Origin: Serratia marcescens
GTDB lineage: Bacteria > Pseudomonadota > Gammaproteobacteria > Enterobacterales > Enterobacteriaceae
DNA length: 64,000 bases
Assembly: GCA_015548865.1 (NCBI GenBank)
Contig: JADMXW010000002.1
Coordinates: 1-64,000, forward strand
Direction of reading: 5' to 3'
A model generated the notes under the pieces. It was not told where the DNA came from. It saw only the letters and a program-made list of their open reading frames with translations, and did no database searches. Numbering within the stretch: the first letter of the stretch is position 1; every line of letters begins with the position of its first letter. The translations under genes were made by a program, and so were the position numbers. Of the stretch, positions 7,672 through 17,708 are shown piece after piece.

Positions 7672-9987
7672 ATGAAATTCAAACCCGCTATCAAACCCTA
7701 TCAGAGTGCAGCAGGCGGCTGGGGCTCATTGGAGGCCACAACCCGTTTTGTACTCGACAGCAAGCAAGCACTGAAAAATATTCGAAACTTGCTCCGAGTC
7801 AATAAATCGAAAGGTTTTGACTGTCCTGGCTGCGCTTGGGGCGACGACAATAGCAGTACGTTCAGCTTTTGTGAGAACGGCGCTAAAGCCGTAAGCTGGG
7901 AGGCTACGCGTAAAGCCATCGACCCTGCCTTTTTTGCCGCACACAGCGTGAGCCGTTTGCGCCAGCCGAGCGACTATTTCCTTGAGTATCAGGGACGGTT
8001 AACCCATCCAATGCGCTATGACCGCACAAGCGATCGCTATGTCCCCATCGACTGGCAAGACGCCTTTGCCCTGATCGCTCAACACCTCCATGCGCTGGAA
8101 AACCCGAATCAACTGGAACTTTACACCTCAGGGCGTGCAAGCAACGAGGCGTCCTATCTTTATCAGCTCTTTGGCCGTTTGTTCGGGACCAATAACTTTC
8201 CTGACTGCTCCAACATGTGTCACGAAGCCAGCGGCACTGGCTTAAAGCAGAGTATTGGCGTGGGCAAGGGCACCATTCGGCTTGAGGATTTTGAACACGC
8301 TGATGCAATTTTTGTCTTTGGCCAAAACCCCGGCACCAACCATCCCCGCATGCTGCACAGTCTGCGCCATGCTGCCGATCGCGGTGCGCACATTGTGTCA
8401 TTCAATACGCTACGCGAGCGTGGTTTAGAGCGTTTTGCCAACCCGCAAAACCCACTAGAACTCCTCACACCGCTGTCCGGCACCATCAGCGAAACCTATC
8501 TACAACCTCACCTCGGCGGTGATATGGCGGCGATACGCGGCATGGTCAAAACCCTGCTGGAAACGCATCGCGAGCGTCTGGCACAGCAACAACCAGGGTT
8601 GTTCGATACCGAATTTATCGCTGCTCACACTGACAATGTTGAGGCGTATCTGGCCATAGTCGATGCCACATCATGGACTGACATCGAACAGCAATCCGGT
8701 TTGAGTGAAGCGCAATTGCGTTCGGTGGCAGGTATCTATCAGCGCTCACCGCGTGTTATTTGTACCTGGGCAATGGGGGTGACGCAGCACAAACACTCCG
8801 TTGCGACAGTCCGGGAGATTACCAATCTGCAACTGCTGTTCGGTCAGTTAGGTAAGCCGGGAGCCGGTCTGTGCCCAGTACGTGGACACAGCAATGTGCA
8901 GGGTAACCGCACGATGGGAATCGATGAAAAGCCGAGTCAGGCATTCCTCGATAGCCTCGGCACGCATTTTGGTTTTACCCCACCCCGTGAGCCCGGCCAT
9001 AATACCGTGGAAGCCTTGGAAGCTATGCTGCGCGATGAGGTGCGAGTACTGATCGCGTTAGGCGGTAACCTTGCAGCCGCCGCTCCGGACTCACCACGTA
9101 CCGAAGCTGCATTACGCCGCTGCCAGCTTACTGTGCACATTAGTACCAAGCTGAACCGCAGCCATCTGATAACTGGCCAGCAAGATGCTCTGATCCTGCC
9201 AACATTGGGCCGCACAGAGCGTGACATTCAGGCCAGCGGATCGCAGTTTGTCACCGTAGAAGATTCATTTAGCATGGTGCACGCCTCTGAAGGCGTAGGG
9301 TACCCACTTTCAGAGCAACAACGTTCTGAAACGGCTATCGTTGCAGGCATTGCTCACGCGACACTGGGCAACGCACATGTTGACTGGCTTGCCCTCGCAG
9401 GCGATTACACGCTTATCCGCAACCACATAGCCGCCACCCTTCCCGGTTTTAACGATTTCAACGCCCGTTGCGAACAACCGGGGGGATTCTATCTGGGCAA
9501 TGCCGCAGCAGAATTGCGCTTTAATACCCCAAACCAGAAAGCAAATTTTAGTGCCGCCAAACTGCCTGAAACCCTGTTCCCACAGCTCGGTGCGCAGCAG
9601 GCTCCCTTTACCCTGCAAACCCTGCGCTCTCACGATCAGTATAACACCACCATTTATGGCCTTGATGATCGCTATCGCGGTGTGTACGGGCAACGTGAAG
9701 TGCTATTTATAAATCCGCAGGATATCACAGCACTGGGGTTGGCTGAGGGAGACAACGTGGATATTGAGACTCTGTGGCACGATGGTATCACCCGCAAAGT
9801 GAGCGGATTTCGCCTGGTCAGCTATAACATCCCCAGAGGGAATTTGGCAGCCTATTACCCGGAAACCAACCCTCTGGTACCGCTCTCCAGCTACGGGGAT
9901 GAAACCCATACACCGACGTCAAAATCCGTTCCTGTGGCAATCACCCGCAGCCAATTCACCACGCAAGCACCGCAGCGTATCGCATGA
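7672..9987 (+). CDS. ydeP: YdeP/FdhF-type molybdopterin oxidoreductase
   Basis: 771 aa, close to E. coli YdeP (about 760 aa), a putative molybdopterin-dependent oxidoreductase of the formate dehydrogenase alpha family implicated in acid resistance. The N-terminal GFDCPGCAWGDD is the family's Cys-pair motif. MGVTQHKHSVATVREITNLQLLFGQLGKPGAGLCPVRGHSNVQG is split across the central pterin-binding region (VTQHKHSV; GHSNVQGNRTMG), and NDFNARCEQPGG leads into the C-terminal molydopterin-dinucleotide-binding domain (TIYGLDDRYRGVYGQREVLFIN). No Tat signal is present, so it should be cytoplasmic. The substrate is unknown. It is transcribed divergently from the LysR gene across a 275-bp gap and is followed by a 53-aa ORF coupled by ATGA. 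Confidence 0.85.
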   Translation: MKFKPAIKPYQSAAGGWGSLEATTRFVLDSKQALKNIRNLLRVNKSKGFDCPGCAWGDDNSSTFSFCENGAKAVSWEATRKAIDPAFFAAHSVSRLRQPSDYFLEYQGRLTHPMRYDRTSDRYVPIDWQDAFALIAQHLHALENPNQLELYTSGRASNEASYLYQLFGRLFGTNNFPDCSNMCHEASGTGLKQSIGVGKGTIRLEDFEHADAIFVFGQNPGTNHPRMLHSLRHAADRGAHIVSFNTLRERGLERFANPQNPLELLTPLSGTISETYLQPHLGGDMAAIRGMVKTLLETHRERLAQQQPGLFDTEFIAAHTDNVEAYLAIVDATSWTDIEQQSGLSEAQLRSVAGIYQRSPRVICTWAMGVTQHKHSVATVREITNLQLLFGQLGKPGAGLCPVRGHSNVQGNRTMGIDEKPSQAFLDSLGTHFGFTPPREPGHNTVEALEAMLRDEVRVLIALGGNLAAAAPDSPRTEAALRRCQLTVHISTKLNRSHLITGQQDALILPTLGRTERDIQASGSQFVTVEDSFSMVHASEGVGYPLSEQQRSETAIVAGIAHATLGNAHVDWLALAGDYTLIRNHIAATLPGFNDFNARCEQPGGFYLGNAAAELRFNTPNQKANFSAAKLPETLFPQLGAQQAPFTLQTLRSHDQYNTTIYGLDDRYRGVYGQREVLFINPQDITALGLAEGDNVDIETLWHDGITRKVSGFRLVSYNIPRGNLAAYYPETNPLVPLSSYGDETHTPTSKSVPVAITRSQFTTQAPQRIA

Positions 9988-10145
9988 GTTGCTGGCGTCT
10001 CGGCATCGACCGTGGCGCCAGCGCTGTTCTGCCGTTACACGACGTATTAGCGGTTATTCTCAAAACAGGAAAGATTGCCCGCTTTGATATACATCACGCT
10101 TGCCGCCAGCGTAGGTTTCGCGTAAAACTGTCTGCCATTCATTAG
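9984..10145 (+). CDS. Small ORF coupled to the YdeP-like gene
   Basis: 53 aa, starting at an ATG that overlaps the TGA of the preceding oxidoreductase gene (ATGA) and ending TAG at 10143-10145. The product ([20 protein letters not shown], then [20 protein letters not shown]) is basic towards the end, with two cysteines. I do not recognise it. The coupling is the only positive evidence that it is translated; it might be a small accessory protein or chance. Confidence 0.35.
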   Translation: MSCWRLGIDRGASAVLPLHDVLAVILKTGKIARFDIHHACRQRRFRVKLSAIH

Positions 10146-10185
10146 CGCCGTCAATAACCGCATCTGGACATTTCCTTTACTCATT

Positions 10186-12123
10186 ATGTTTCAAGATAAC
10201 CCGCTGCTTGCCCAGCTAAAACAGCAACTCCACTCTCAAACTCCGCGTGCAGAAGGCGTGGTAAAAGGCACCGATAAAGGGTTCGGCTTTTTGGAAGTCG
10301 ACGCGCAAAAAAGTTACTTTATTCCCCCGCCGCAGATGAAGAAAGTGATGCACGGCGATCGCATCGTTGCGACACTGCACACGGATAAAGATCGCGAAAT
10401 CGCTGAGCCAGAATCACTGATTGAGCCTTTTTTAACGCGCTTTGTTGGGCGCGTGCAGAAAAAAGACGATCGCTTTGCCATTTTACCCGATCACCCGCTG
10501 CTGAAAGAGGCGATTCCCTGCCGAACTGGACGTGATGTCCCACACACGTTTCAAGATGGTGACTGGGCAGTGGCGGAAATGCGCCGTCATCCCCTCAAAG
10601 GCGATCGCAGTTTTCATGCAGAATTAACGCAATACATCACTACCGGTGACGATCCGCTGGTACCGTGGTGGGTGACGTTGTCACGTCATAACCTTGAGCG
10701 CACTGCCCCAGAAATGGAAAGTGAACTGACGCTCAATGACGGTAACCTGACACGCGAAGATTTGACCGATCTGTCGTTCGTTACCATTGACAGTGCAAGC
10801 ACTGAAGACATGGACGATGCGTTGTATGCGAAAGACAATGGCGACGGCACACTGGAGCTTGTTATCGCGATTGCCGATCCGACCGCCTACGTGGAAGCAG
10901 GCAGTACGTTGGATAACGTGGCACGTCAACGTGCGTTTACCAACTACCTGCCGGGATTCAATATCCCCATGTTACCGCGCGTGCTTTCCGATGATATTTG
11001 CTCTTTGCGCGCGCAAGAGCGTCGTCCAGCGCTGGTGTGCCGCGTCACTGTCGCCGCTGACGGTACGCTGGGCAACGATGTGCAGTTTTTCGCCGCCTGG
11101 GTAAAGTCAAAAGCGAAATTGGTTTACGACAATGTTTCTGATTGGTTGGAGCAGCAAGGCGAGTGGCAGCCGGAAAATGAAGCGGTTGCTGAACAGATCC
11201 GCTTGTTGCATCGTATCGGTCTGGCGCGCAGCGCTTGGCGTGCAACCCATGCGTTGGTGTTTAAAGATCGCCCCGATTATCGCTTCCTGCTCGGCGATAA
11301 GGGCGATGTGTTGGACATTGTGGTTGAGCAACGCCGAATCGCTAATCGCATCGTTGAAGAAGCGATGATTACCGCCAATATCTGTGCCGCACGCACCCTC
11401 AAAGAGAAGCTGGGCTTCGGCATCTATAACGTTCATAACGGTTTCGAGCCCACACAGGTTGAACAGGCTGTCAGCGTACTGAGAAATAATGGCATCGAAG
11501 CTGATGCGTCAGCCCTGCTGACGCTGGACGGATTCTGCAAACTACGCCGTGAGTTAGATGCGCAACCCACGTCGTTTTTGGACAGCCGTATTCGCCGTTT
11601 CCAAACTTTTTCCGAAGTTTCCACCACGCCTGGACCGCATTTTGGTTTAGGACTGGAGGCATACGCCACTTGGACATCGCCCATCCGTAAGTTCGGTGAC
11701 ATGATCAACCATCGTCTGCTGAAAGCAATCATTTGCCAGCAAGCCGCCGAGAAGCCACAGGATGACATCACACAACAAATGGCTGAGCGCCGTCGTTTGA
11801 ACCGTATGGCAGAACGTGACGTCGGTGACTGGCTGTATGCCCGTTTCTTGAAGCCGAAAGCGGGAACGGATACGCGCTTCCATGCCGAGATCATCGATGT
11901 GACGCGCGGAGGCCTGCGTGTGCGTTTGCTTGATAACGGCGCCGTTGCGTTTATCCCTGCTTCCTTCATTCACGCCGTACGCGATGAGCTGGTAAGCAGT
12001 CAGGAAACGGGCACGGTTACTGTCAAAGGTGAAGTGGTCTACCGCCAAAGCGATACGCTGGACGTGGTGCTAACAGAAGTGCGTATGGAAACACGCAATA
12101 TTATTGCCAAACCTGCTGCATAA
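10186..12123 (+). CDS. rnb: Exoribonuclease II
   Basis: 645 aa, matching E. coli RNase II (644 aa). Processive 3'-5' hydrolytic degradation of single-stranded RNA in the cytoplasm. The N-terminal cold-shock domain contains the RNP-like [22 protein letters not shown]. The RNB catalytic domain contains the aspartate cluster in [16 protein letters not shown], followed by [29 protein letters not shown] and the [20 protein letters not shown] motif. The C-terminal S1 domain covers roughly residues 560-640 ([22 protein letters not shown]). The start [20 protein letters not shown] is family-like. It is a monocistronic unit closed by a clear terminator. Confidence 0.97.
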   Translation: MFQDNPLLAQLKQQLHSQTPRAEGVVKGTDKGFGFLEVDAQKSYFIPPPQMKKVMHGDRIVATLHTDKDREIAEPESLIEPFLTRFVGRVQKKDDRFAILPDHPLLKEAIPCRTGRDVPHTFQDGDWAVAEMRRHPLKGDRSFHAELTQYITTGDDPLVPWWVTLSRHNLERTAPEMESELTLNDGNLTREDLTDLSFVTIDSASTEDMDDALYAKDNGDGTLELVIAIADPTAYVEAGSTLDNVARQRAFTNYLPGFNIPMLPRVLSDDICSLRAQERRPALVCRVTVAADGTLGNDVQFFAAWVKSKAKLVYDNVSDWLEQQGEWQPENEAVAEQIRLLHRIGLARSAWRATHALVFKDRPDYRFLLGDKGDVLDIVVEQRRIANRIVEEAMITANICAARTLKEKLGFGIYNVHNGFEPTQVEQAVSVLRNNGIEADASALLTLDGFCKLRRELDAQPTSFLDSRIRRFQTFSEVSTTPGPHFGLGLEAYATWTSPIRKFGDMINHRLLKAIICQQAAEKPQDDITQQMAERRRLNRMAERDVGDWLYARFLKPKAGTDTRFHAEIIDVTRGGLRVRLLDNGAVAFIPASFIHAVRDELVSSQETGTVTVKGEVVYRQSDTLDVVLTEVRMETRNIIAKPAA

Positions 12124-12130
12124 CGCCTCC

Positions 12131-12163
12131 TTGTCGCCAGTCATCGGCTGGCGACAACCTTTT
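12131..12163 (+). terminator. rnb terminator
   Basis: Perfect 10-bp stem TTGTCGCCAG / CTGGCGACAA with a 7-nt loop, followed by CCTTTTATTT; 7 nt after the rnb stop. Confidence 0.85.
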
Positions 12164-12380
12164 ATTTCCGTCCTGAATTCCGCTTTTTCCCTTCTTTCGT
12201 TAGCCAATACTGAATTTAATTTACAAAAATTCACTCTTGCTCACATTTTCTCATCAGCACCTGCCGCGCATCACTCTGAAATACACTATGTTTTTAAGGG
12301 TCACGCCGTTTGCCATGCGTGATCACATGAAAGCCAGCATAACTCTCGCCCCTTTTTCGGGTAACGAAGGAGCCGTTGTC

Positions 12381-14447
12381 ATGAATCATGTCAAGAGCAT
12401 AGTGATCTGGCTGCTGGTCGCATTAGCGGGGGCTATCGCCTTCGCCATGTTGGCCTTAAGCCGCGGAGAACACGTTAATGCCGTGTGGTTAGTCATTGCA
12501 GCAGTCGCCTGCTATAGCATTGCCTACCGCTTTTATAGTTTGTTTATTGCCAAAAAAGTCTTTGAATTGGATGACCGCCGCGTAACACCGGCAGAACGCC
12601 ACAATGACGGATTGGATTATGTCCCTACCAATAAGTGGGTGTTGTTTGGTCACCATTTTGCCGCGATTGCCGGTGCGGGGCCGCTCGTTGGCCCAATATT
12701 GGCCGCGCAGATGGGCTTCCTGCCGGGCACCATCTGGATTTTAGTCGGGGTTATGTTTGCCGGTGCAGTACAGGATTTTCTCGTACTGTTTATCTCGACA
12801 CGCCGCGATGGCCGTTCGCTAGGGGAAATGGCAAAGCAAGAGTTAGGTACCTTTGCCGGTGTGGTTACCATGCTGGGTGCTCTGGGCGTGATGATCATCA
12901 TCCTCTCCGCATTGGCATTGGTCGTGGTTAAAGCATTGGCACACAGCCCTTGGGGGGTGTTTACCATTGCAGCAACCATTCCTATCGCACTGTTTATGGG
13001 CGTCTACATGCGCTTCTTGCGCCCTGGGAAAATTGCCGAAGTTTCCATCATTGGCTTTGTGCTAATGATGATGGCAATTGTTTACGGCGGCGACATTTCT
13101 GTTCATCCGTACTGGGGTCCCTTCTTTACTTTGCAGGGCACGACGCTGACCTGGGCACTGGTTATCTATGGGTTTATCGCCTCTGTTCTGCCGGTGTGGC
13201 TGCTGTTGGCCCCACGCGATTATCTCTCCACTTTCCTGAAAATTGGGGTAATTGCCGGTTTGGCCGTAGGCATTGTTTTCGCTACACCAGAGCTGAAAAT
13301 GCCGTCGGTAACACGCTTTATTGATGGCAGTGGTCCGGTATTCTCCGGCAGCCTGTTCCCCTTCCTGTTTATTACCATTGCCTGTGGCGCCATATCAGGG
13401 TTCCATGCGTTAGTCTCCAGCGGTACCACGCCTAAACTGATTGAGCGAGAAAGCCATATTCGCATGATCGGCTATGGCGCAATGCTGATGGAATCCTTCG
13501 TGGCGATCATGGCGCTGATTTGTGCCTCGGTTATCGACCCTGGCGTCTATTTTGCCATGAACTCTCCAGCTGCCTTGATCGGTACCTCGGTGGAGCAGGC
13601 TTCACAAGTGATCAACGGTTGGGGGTTTATGATCACACCTGAAGCACTGAGTGAAATAGCCAAAGATGTCGGTGAAGCATCCATTCTCTCGCGTGCCGGT
13701 GGCGCCCCCACCTTCGCGGTCGGAATGGCGCATATCATTACCGAGATCTTTAATAGCCGCGCCATGATGGCGTTCTGGTATCACTTCGCCATTCTGTTTG
13801 AAGCACTGTTCATATTGACTGCTGTCGATGCGGGTACGCGCGCTTGCCGTTTCATGGTGCAGGATTTGGTTGGCCTTGCAATCCCAGGTATGGGCAAGAG
13901 CCACTCCTGGCTCGGCAACATGGCGGGCACAACGGTCGCGGTTGCCGGGTGGGGATTCTTTGTTTACCAAGGTGTTATCGATCCCCTCGGTGGGATTAAT
14001 ACGCTGTGGCCGCTGTTCGGCATCGGGAACCAAATGTTGGCGTCAATGGCGCTGATACTGGGTACTGTCGTGTTGTTCAAGATGAAGAAAGAGCGCTACG
14101 CCTGGGTGACCATACTGCCCACGATCTGGCTTTTCATCACGTCGATGACGGCAGGCTGGCAGAAGATCTTCCATGAAAAAGCCAGTATCGGCTTTCTGGC
14201 CCAAGCCAAACGATTCTCTCAGGGAATTGAGCAAGGTACGTTAATCGCCCCGGCTAAAACCATTAAAGATATGGAAACCATCGTGTTCAGCAACCAGATA
14301 AATGCCGCACTCTGCGCATTCTTTATGCTGGTGGCCGTTACCATGCTGATTTCTGCGTTTTTCGTGATTCGCCGTGCTCTGGCAAGCGATAAGCCAACGA
14401 CGAAAGAAGTTGCCGTAGTGATGCGTGAGGACGCAACGCACAGTTAA
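12381..14447 (+). CDS. cstA: Carbon starvation / peptide transporter CstA
   Basis: 688 aa multi-spanning inner-membrane protein of the CstA family, linked in enterobacteria to peptide and, through the BtsT paralogue, pyruvate uptake. The start is set at the ATG after AAGGAG (9-nt spacing) giving MNHVKSIVIW; the open frame back to 12237 is not family-like. Family hallmarks are HNDGLDYVPTNKWVLFGHH, FAAIAGAGPLVGPILAAQMG, AVQDFLVLFISTRRDGRSLG, FHALVSSGTTPKL and ALFILTAVDAGTRACRFM. The C-terminal half (VTILPTIWLF, TAGWQKIFHEKASIGFLAQA) is nearer CstA than BtsT. No DUF466 (YbdD/YjiX) gene follows; a terminator does. Confidence 0.9.
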   Translation: MNHVKSIVIWLLVALAGAIAFAMLALSRGEHVNAVWLVIAAVACYSIAYRFYSLFIAKKVFELDDRRVTPAERHNDGLDYVPTNKWVLFGHHFAAIAGAGPLVGPILAAQMGFLPGTIWILVGVMFAGAVQDFLVLFISTRRDGRSLGEMAKQELGTFAGVVTMLGALGVMIIILSALALVVVKALAHSPWGVFTIAATIPIALFMGVYMRFLRPGKIAEVSIIGFVLMMMAIVYGGDISVHPYWGPFFTLQGTTLTWALVIYGFIASVLPVWLLLAPRDYLSTFLKIGVIAGLAVGIVFATPELKMPSVTRFIDGSGPVFSGSLFPFLFITIACGAISGFHALVSSGTTPKLIERESHIRMIGYGAMLMESFVAIMALICASVIDPGVYFAMNSPAALIGTSVEQASQVINGWGFMITPEALSEIAKDVGEASILSRAGGAPTFAVGMAHIITEIFNSRAMMAFWYHFAILFEALFILTAVDAGTRACRFMVQDLVGLAIPGMGKSHSWLGNMAGTTVAVAGWGFFVYQGVIDPLGGINTLWPLFGIGNQMLASMALILGTVVLFKMKKERYAWVTILPTIWLFITSMTAGWQKIFHEKASIGFLAQAKRFSQGIEQGTLIAPAKTIKDMETIVFSNQINAALCAFFMLVAVTMLISAFFVIRRALASDKPTTKEVAVVMREDATHS

Positions 14448-14474
14448 TTGCCTCATTAACTGTGCTGTTAGCGA

Positions 14475-14505
14475 ATGCCCGTCAGCAATGACGGGCATTT
14501 TTTTA
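14475..14505 (+). terminator. cstA terminator
   Basis: ATGCCCGTCA / TGACGGGCAT stem, GCAA loop, then seven T. Confidence 0.92.
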
Positions 14506-14516
14506 CCCGCAAGACA

Positions 14517-15125
14517 CTAGGATGTCGCTTTGGGTTGCAGCGTTCGTTCGCGTGATTGCCCAACAAAATAAGGCAAAAAAAGTTGAATCAGCGGACCAAT
14601 CGCAAACGCATATACCAGTGTACCGACCCCTACGGTACCACCGAGTATCCACCCAACAATCAGCACCGTCAGTTCTATCCCAGTACGCACATAGCGAATT
14701 TGCCATCCGGTACGCGCCACAATCCCGGTCATTAATCCATCACGCGGACCAGGGCCAAAACCGGCTCCGATATACATTCCCGTCGCTAAACCGTTGGTCA
14801 CAACACCGCCGACCAACAGTGCCGTACGTGCGCCCAAATGATCCATTTCCGGTAGCAGGTCCAATCCAACATTGGTTGCCAACCCAATCACGATAACGTT
14901 ACTTATCGTTCCAAGACCAGGTCGCTGACGTAACGGGATCCACAGCAGCAATACCAGCGCCCCAATCAGGATAATGATGGTGCCAACGCTGAACGGCAGG
15001 TGTTTGGCTAGTCCGAGATGAAACACATCCCACGGGTCCACGCCCAGATTTGCTCGAATCATCATGGCGATTGCCATTCCGTACAGCGCTAACCCCACAT
15101 ACAGTAACCCAAGCCGATACGCCAT
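14517..15125 (-). CDS. YczE/YitT-type integral membrane protein
   Basis: 202 aa from the ATG at 15125 (MAYRLGLLYVGLALYGMAIAM), with GGAG 6 nt upstream; a GTG at 15137 would add four residues. About five hydrophobic segments are visible, and LGVDPWDVFHLGLAK, VTNGLATGMYIGAGFGPGPRDGLMTG and GTVGVGTLVYAFAIGPLIQ are typical of the YczE/DUF6198 family. Such proteins are often divergently paired with MocR/PdxR-type GntR-PLP regulators, exactly the arrangement here. The transported or sensed compound is unknown; vitamin B6 or an amino-acid derivative is a guess from the partner. Confidence 0.8.
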   Translation of the reverse strand: MAYRLGLLYVGLALYGMAIAMMIRANLGVDPWDVFHLGLAKHLPFSVGTIIILIGALVLLLWIPLRQRPGLGTISNVIVIGLATNVGLDLLPEMDHLGARTALLVGGVVTNGLATGMYIGAGFGPGPRDGLMTGIVARTGWQIRYVRTGIELTVLIVGWILGGTVGVGTLVYAFAIGPLIQLFLPYFVGQSRERTLQPKATS

Positions 15126-15205
15126 AATGTACTCCACCCCACCACAAACCCTTCGTCACCAACAGGATGACGTCATCAAGGAAGTTATGCTACCTTGACG
15201 CAAAA

Positions 15206-15226
15206 TGGACTTTATTTTAAGGTCCA
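15206..15226. promoter_or_regulatory. Candidate MocR operator
   Basis: Inverted repeat TGGAC (15206-15210) / GTCCA (15222-15226) separated by an 11-nt AT-rich spacer, in the 145-bp divergent region between the YczE-like and MocR genes and 45 nt before the regulator's ATG. This is where MocR regulators usually bind to control themselves and the divergent gene. Confidence 0.5.
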
Positions 15227-15270
15227 GTTTTAAAAAAGTGGCTTTCATTTATCTCACCAAGGAGTCAACG

Positions 15271-16698
15271 ATGGCTGCACGACGAATAGGTTCTGCCTCA
15301 TTACAGCGTCTGCTGGGCAACTGGCAACAACCTGCATCGCGTATTCCTGTTTATCGTCAGTTAGCAGACAGCCTTCGATTACTGATACTGGATGGCCGTT
15401 TACCCTTGGATACCCGCCTGCCAGGAGAACGTGACGTCGCTGAAGCGTTGCACATTAGTCGTACTACAGTAACAGGCGCTCTGGCAGAACTGCGTAGTGA
15501 AGGCTATCTTGCCAGCCGGCAAGGTTCCGGCTCTCTTACTACGCTACCTGTCGCGCGAGTAGAGTCTGAGTCAGCACGCTTGCCATTGCCTGCGGTGGAT
15601 CTTTCCTGCGCAGCGTTGCCAGCAGGTCCAGAGATCCATCAGGCCTATACCCGCGCCCTGTCACAGCTGCCGGAATATCTCGACCAGAGCGGTTATGATG
15701 CTGCGGGACTGCCGCGGTTACGGACCGCAATTGCAGAGCGTTACAATGCACGCGGTCTACCCACGACAGCGGAACAGATCATGGTGGTAAATGGTGCGGT
15801 GAGCGGCTTTACCTTGCTATTGCGATTGCTGACTGGCCCAGGAGATCGGGTCATCATCGAGCACCCTACCTATCCTCACGCAATAGGCGCGATAAAAGGC
15901 GCTGCCTGCCGCCCCATCCCCGTCGCATTACCCGATCACGGATGGGACACCGACGGCCTTGCCATCACTATTGCTCAGGCGGCACCACGCCTTGCCTACC
16001 TGATAACCGACTACCATAATCCAACGGGGCGTTGTATGGACAGTACAACGCGCCAGATTGTAGCCAATATCGCCGCTCGTACCCGCACGCCAATGGTGAT
16101 TGACGAAACCATGTCAGAACTGTGGTACGACGTACCGCCGCCGCCGCCGCTGGCAGCCTTTGATGACAGTGGACAAGTGATCATGCTGGGCTCAGCAGGA
16201 AAAAGCTTTTGGGGTGGATTACGACTCGGTTGGATACGGGCCAATACGCGTACTATCGCCGCGCTGATACAGATACGCGATACGCTAGATTTAGGCTCCC
16301 CGCTGTTGGAGCAATTAGCCTGTGCTGAGCTGTTACAGGATGCCGAGCAAATCCTGACCGCACGCCGGGCGGGGTTACGTCAGCAACGAGACGAAACAGG
16401 CGCAGCGATTGCACGCCAGTTTCCGGAATGGCACATAAGCCCTCCCAGTGGAGGCCTTTCCTGGTGGGCTGAACTGCCACAGCCGGTCGCCACCATGCTG
16501 GCAGCGAATGCAGAAACGCTAGGAATCCGTCTCGGCGCTGGGCCGCGTTTTGGTATTGAAGGCGCATTTGAGCGTTTTTTGCGCGTGCCTTTTACGCTTC
16601 CCATCAGCCAGATCGAAGACGCCTTATTACGCATCAGGCCAGTGTGGGATCGCATTGCAGCCCACCGCGTGAGTTACCCACGCAGTGGGTTGATTTGA
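15271..16698 (+). CDS. MocR-type GntR/aminotransferase regulator
   Basis: 475 aa from the ATG after AAGGAG (7-nt spacing), giving MAARRIGSASLQRLLGNW; an upstream frame to 15205 is not needed. The N-terminal GntR winged HTH (SRIPVYRQLADSLRLLILDGRLPLDTRLPGERDVAEALHISR, residues about 22-64, continuing TTVTGALAELRSEGYL) is joined to a fold-type I aminotransferase-like domain. There, ITDYHNPTGRCM carries the PLP-pocket Asp/Asn region and LGSAGKSFWGGLRLGW holds the Schiff-base lysine. Such fusions sense PLP or an amino compound and activate or repress a divergent gene, here the YczE-like protein. The araD gene follows convergently, only 2 bp away. Confidence 0.88.
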   Translation: MAARRIGSASLQRLLGNWQQPASRIPVYRQLADSLRLLILDGRLPLDTRLPGERDVAEALHISRTTVTGALAELRSEGYLASRQGSGSLTTLPVARVESESARLPLPAVDLSCAALPAGPEIHQAYTRALSQLPEYLDQSGYDAAGLPRLRTAIAERYNARGLPTTAEQIMVVNGAVSGFTLLLRLLTGPGDRVIIEHPTYPHAIGAIKGAACRPIPVALPDHGWDTDGLAITIAQAAPRLAYLITDYHNPTGRCMDSTTRQIVANIAARTRTPMVIDETMSELWYDVPPPPPLAAFDDSGQVIMLGSAGKSFWGGLRLGWIRANTRTIAALIQIRDTLDLGSPLLEQLACAELLQDAEQILTARRAGLRQQRDETGAAIARQFPEWHISPPSGGLSWWAELPQPVATMLAANAETLGIRLGAGPRFGIEGAFERFLRVPFTLPISQIEDALLRIRPVWDRIAAHRVSYPRSGLI

Positions 16699-16700
16699 GA

Positions 16701-17396
16701 TTATTGCCCGTAATAAGCGTTTTTTCCGTGCTTACGCAGGTAGTGTTTATCCAACAGTTCCTGCTGCATTGGGCCGACGTCTGGCGTCAACTGTCGCGTA
16801 AAGATGCCCATGTAGGCGACTTCTTCAAGGACGACAGCATTGTGCACGGCAGTATCGGCATCCTTGCCCCAGGCAAAGGGCCCATGCGCATTCACCAACA
16901 CTGCTGGGATATCTAACGGGGAAATCTGACGCTCATGAAACGTTTCAATAATCACATTCCCCGTTTCCCATTCATAACGGCCATTGATCTCCGCTTGTGT
17001 CATCAAACGGGTACAAGGGATAGCCCCATAAAAATAATCAGCATGTGTGGTGCCGAAAGCAGGTAAATCTTTACCTGACTGCGCCCAAATAGTGGCATGG
17101 CGTGAGTGCGTGTGTACAATACCGCCAATCTGCTCAAACGCGAGATACAGTCCTCGATGAGTGTCCGAATCTGATGATGGTTTCTTACTTCCTTCAACCA
17201 CACGTCCCGTTTCCAGCTCAACCACTACCATATCGTCAACGGTCATCACGGGATAAGCCACGCCGGAGGGTTTGATTACCATCACACCATGTTGACGATC
17301 TACCGCACTGACATTTCCCCATGTGAAGGTCACCAGGTGATACGCTGGCAGCGCCAGATTCGCTTCCAGCACCTGCTGCTTAAGTTCTTCTAACAT
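16701..17396 (-). CDS. araD: L-ribulose-5-phosphate 4-epimerase
   Basis: 231 aa, identical in length to E. coli AraD. It interconverts L-ribulose 5-phosphate and D-xylulose 5-phosphate using Zn2+. Asp76 (SSDSDTH), zinc ligands His95 and His97 ([11 protein letters not shown]), the third His in NAHGPFAWG and Tyr229 (KNAYYGQ) are all present. The sequence is far closer to AraD than to UlaF or SgbE in my recall. There is no araB, araA or araC next to it. A promoter must lie in the 312-bp gap towards osmB. Confidence 0.88.
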   Translation of the reverse strand: MLEELKQQVLEANLALPAYHLVTFTWGNVSAVDRQHGVMVIKPSGVAYPVMTVDDMVVVELETGRVVEGSKKPSSDSDTHRGLYLAFEQIGGIVHTHSRHATIWAQSGKDLPAFGTTHADYFYGAIPCTRLMTQAEINGRYEWETGNVIIETFHERQISPLDIPAVLVNAHGPFAWGKDADTAVHNAVVLEEVAYMGIFTRQLTPDVGPMQQELLDKHYLRKHGKNAYYGQ

Positions 17397-17708
17397 CTTT
17401 CGCCCCCTTTAATCCGATAGGTTATTGTCGGGGAGTCGGGGGGAGGCACCTATGGGCTAACTTGCTAAAGACCCAGCAGCGTTCTGCTGCACACTCTCTT
17501 TTATGACCCCTCAGCCATTTATGAGCGCGATAGCATCTGTTGCACAACGCGTACAGAGCAATTAGGATTTTTCCACCTGTCGAGAGGGCTGCCGACGATT
17601 ATACTGAGAGAAAGAGAGAGATGGCCGATTCGGTCAGATGAAATAGCGTCAATATCGTGGAATGCGATATTTTCCCGCTGTCGCGGGCGAAAACATCAGG
17701 AGATCACC
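17397..17708. other. araD-osmB divergent intergenic region
   Basis: 312 bp without a supported ORF. It must hold promoters for both genes. A TATACT hexamer at about 17598 is a possible osmB -10 without an obvious -35, which would suit a stress (RpoS-type) promoter, but this is weak. A CCCGC/GCGGG mini-hairpin lies about 20-35 nt before the osmB ATG. Confidence 0.4.
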
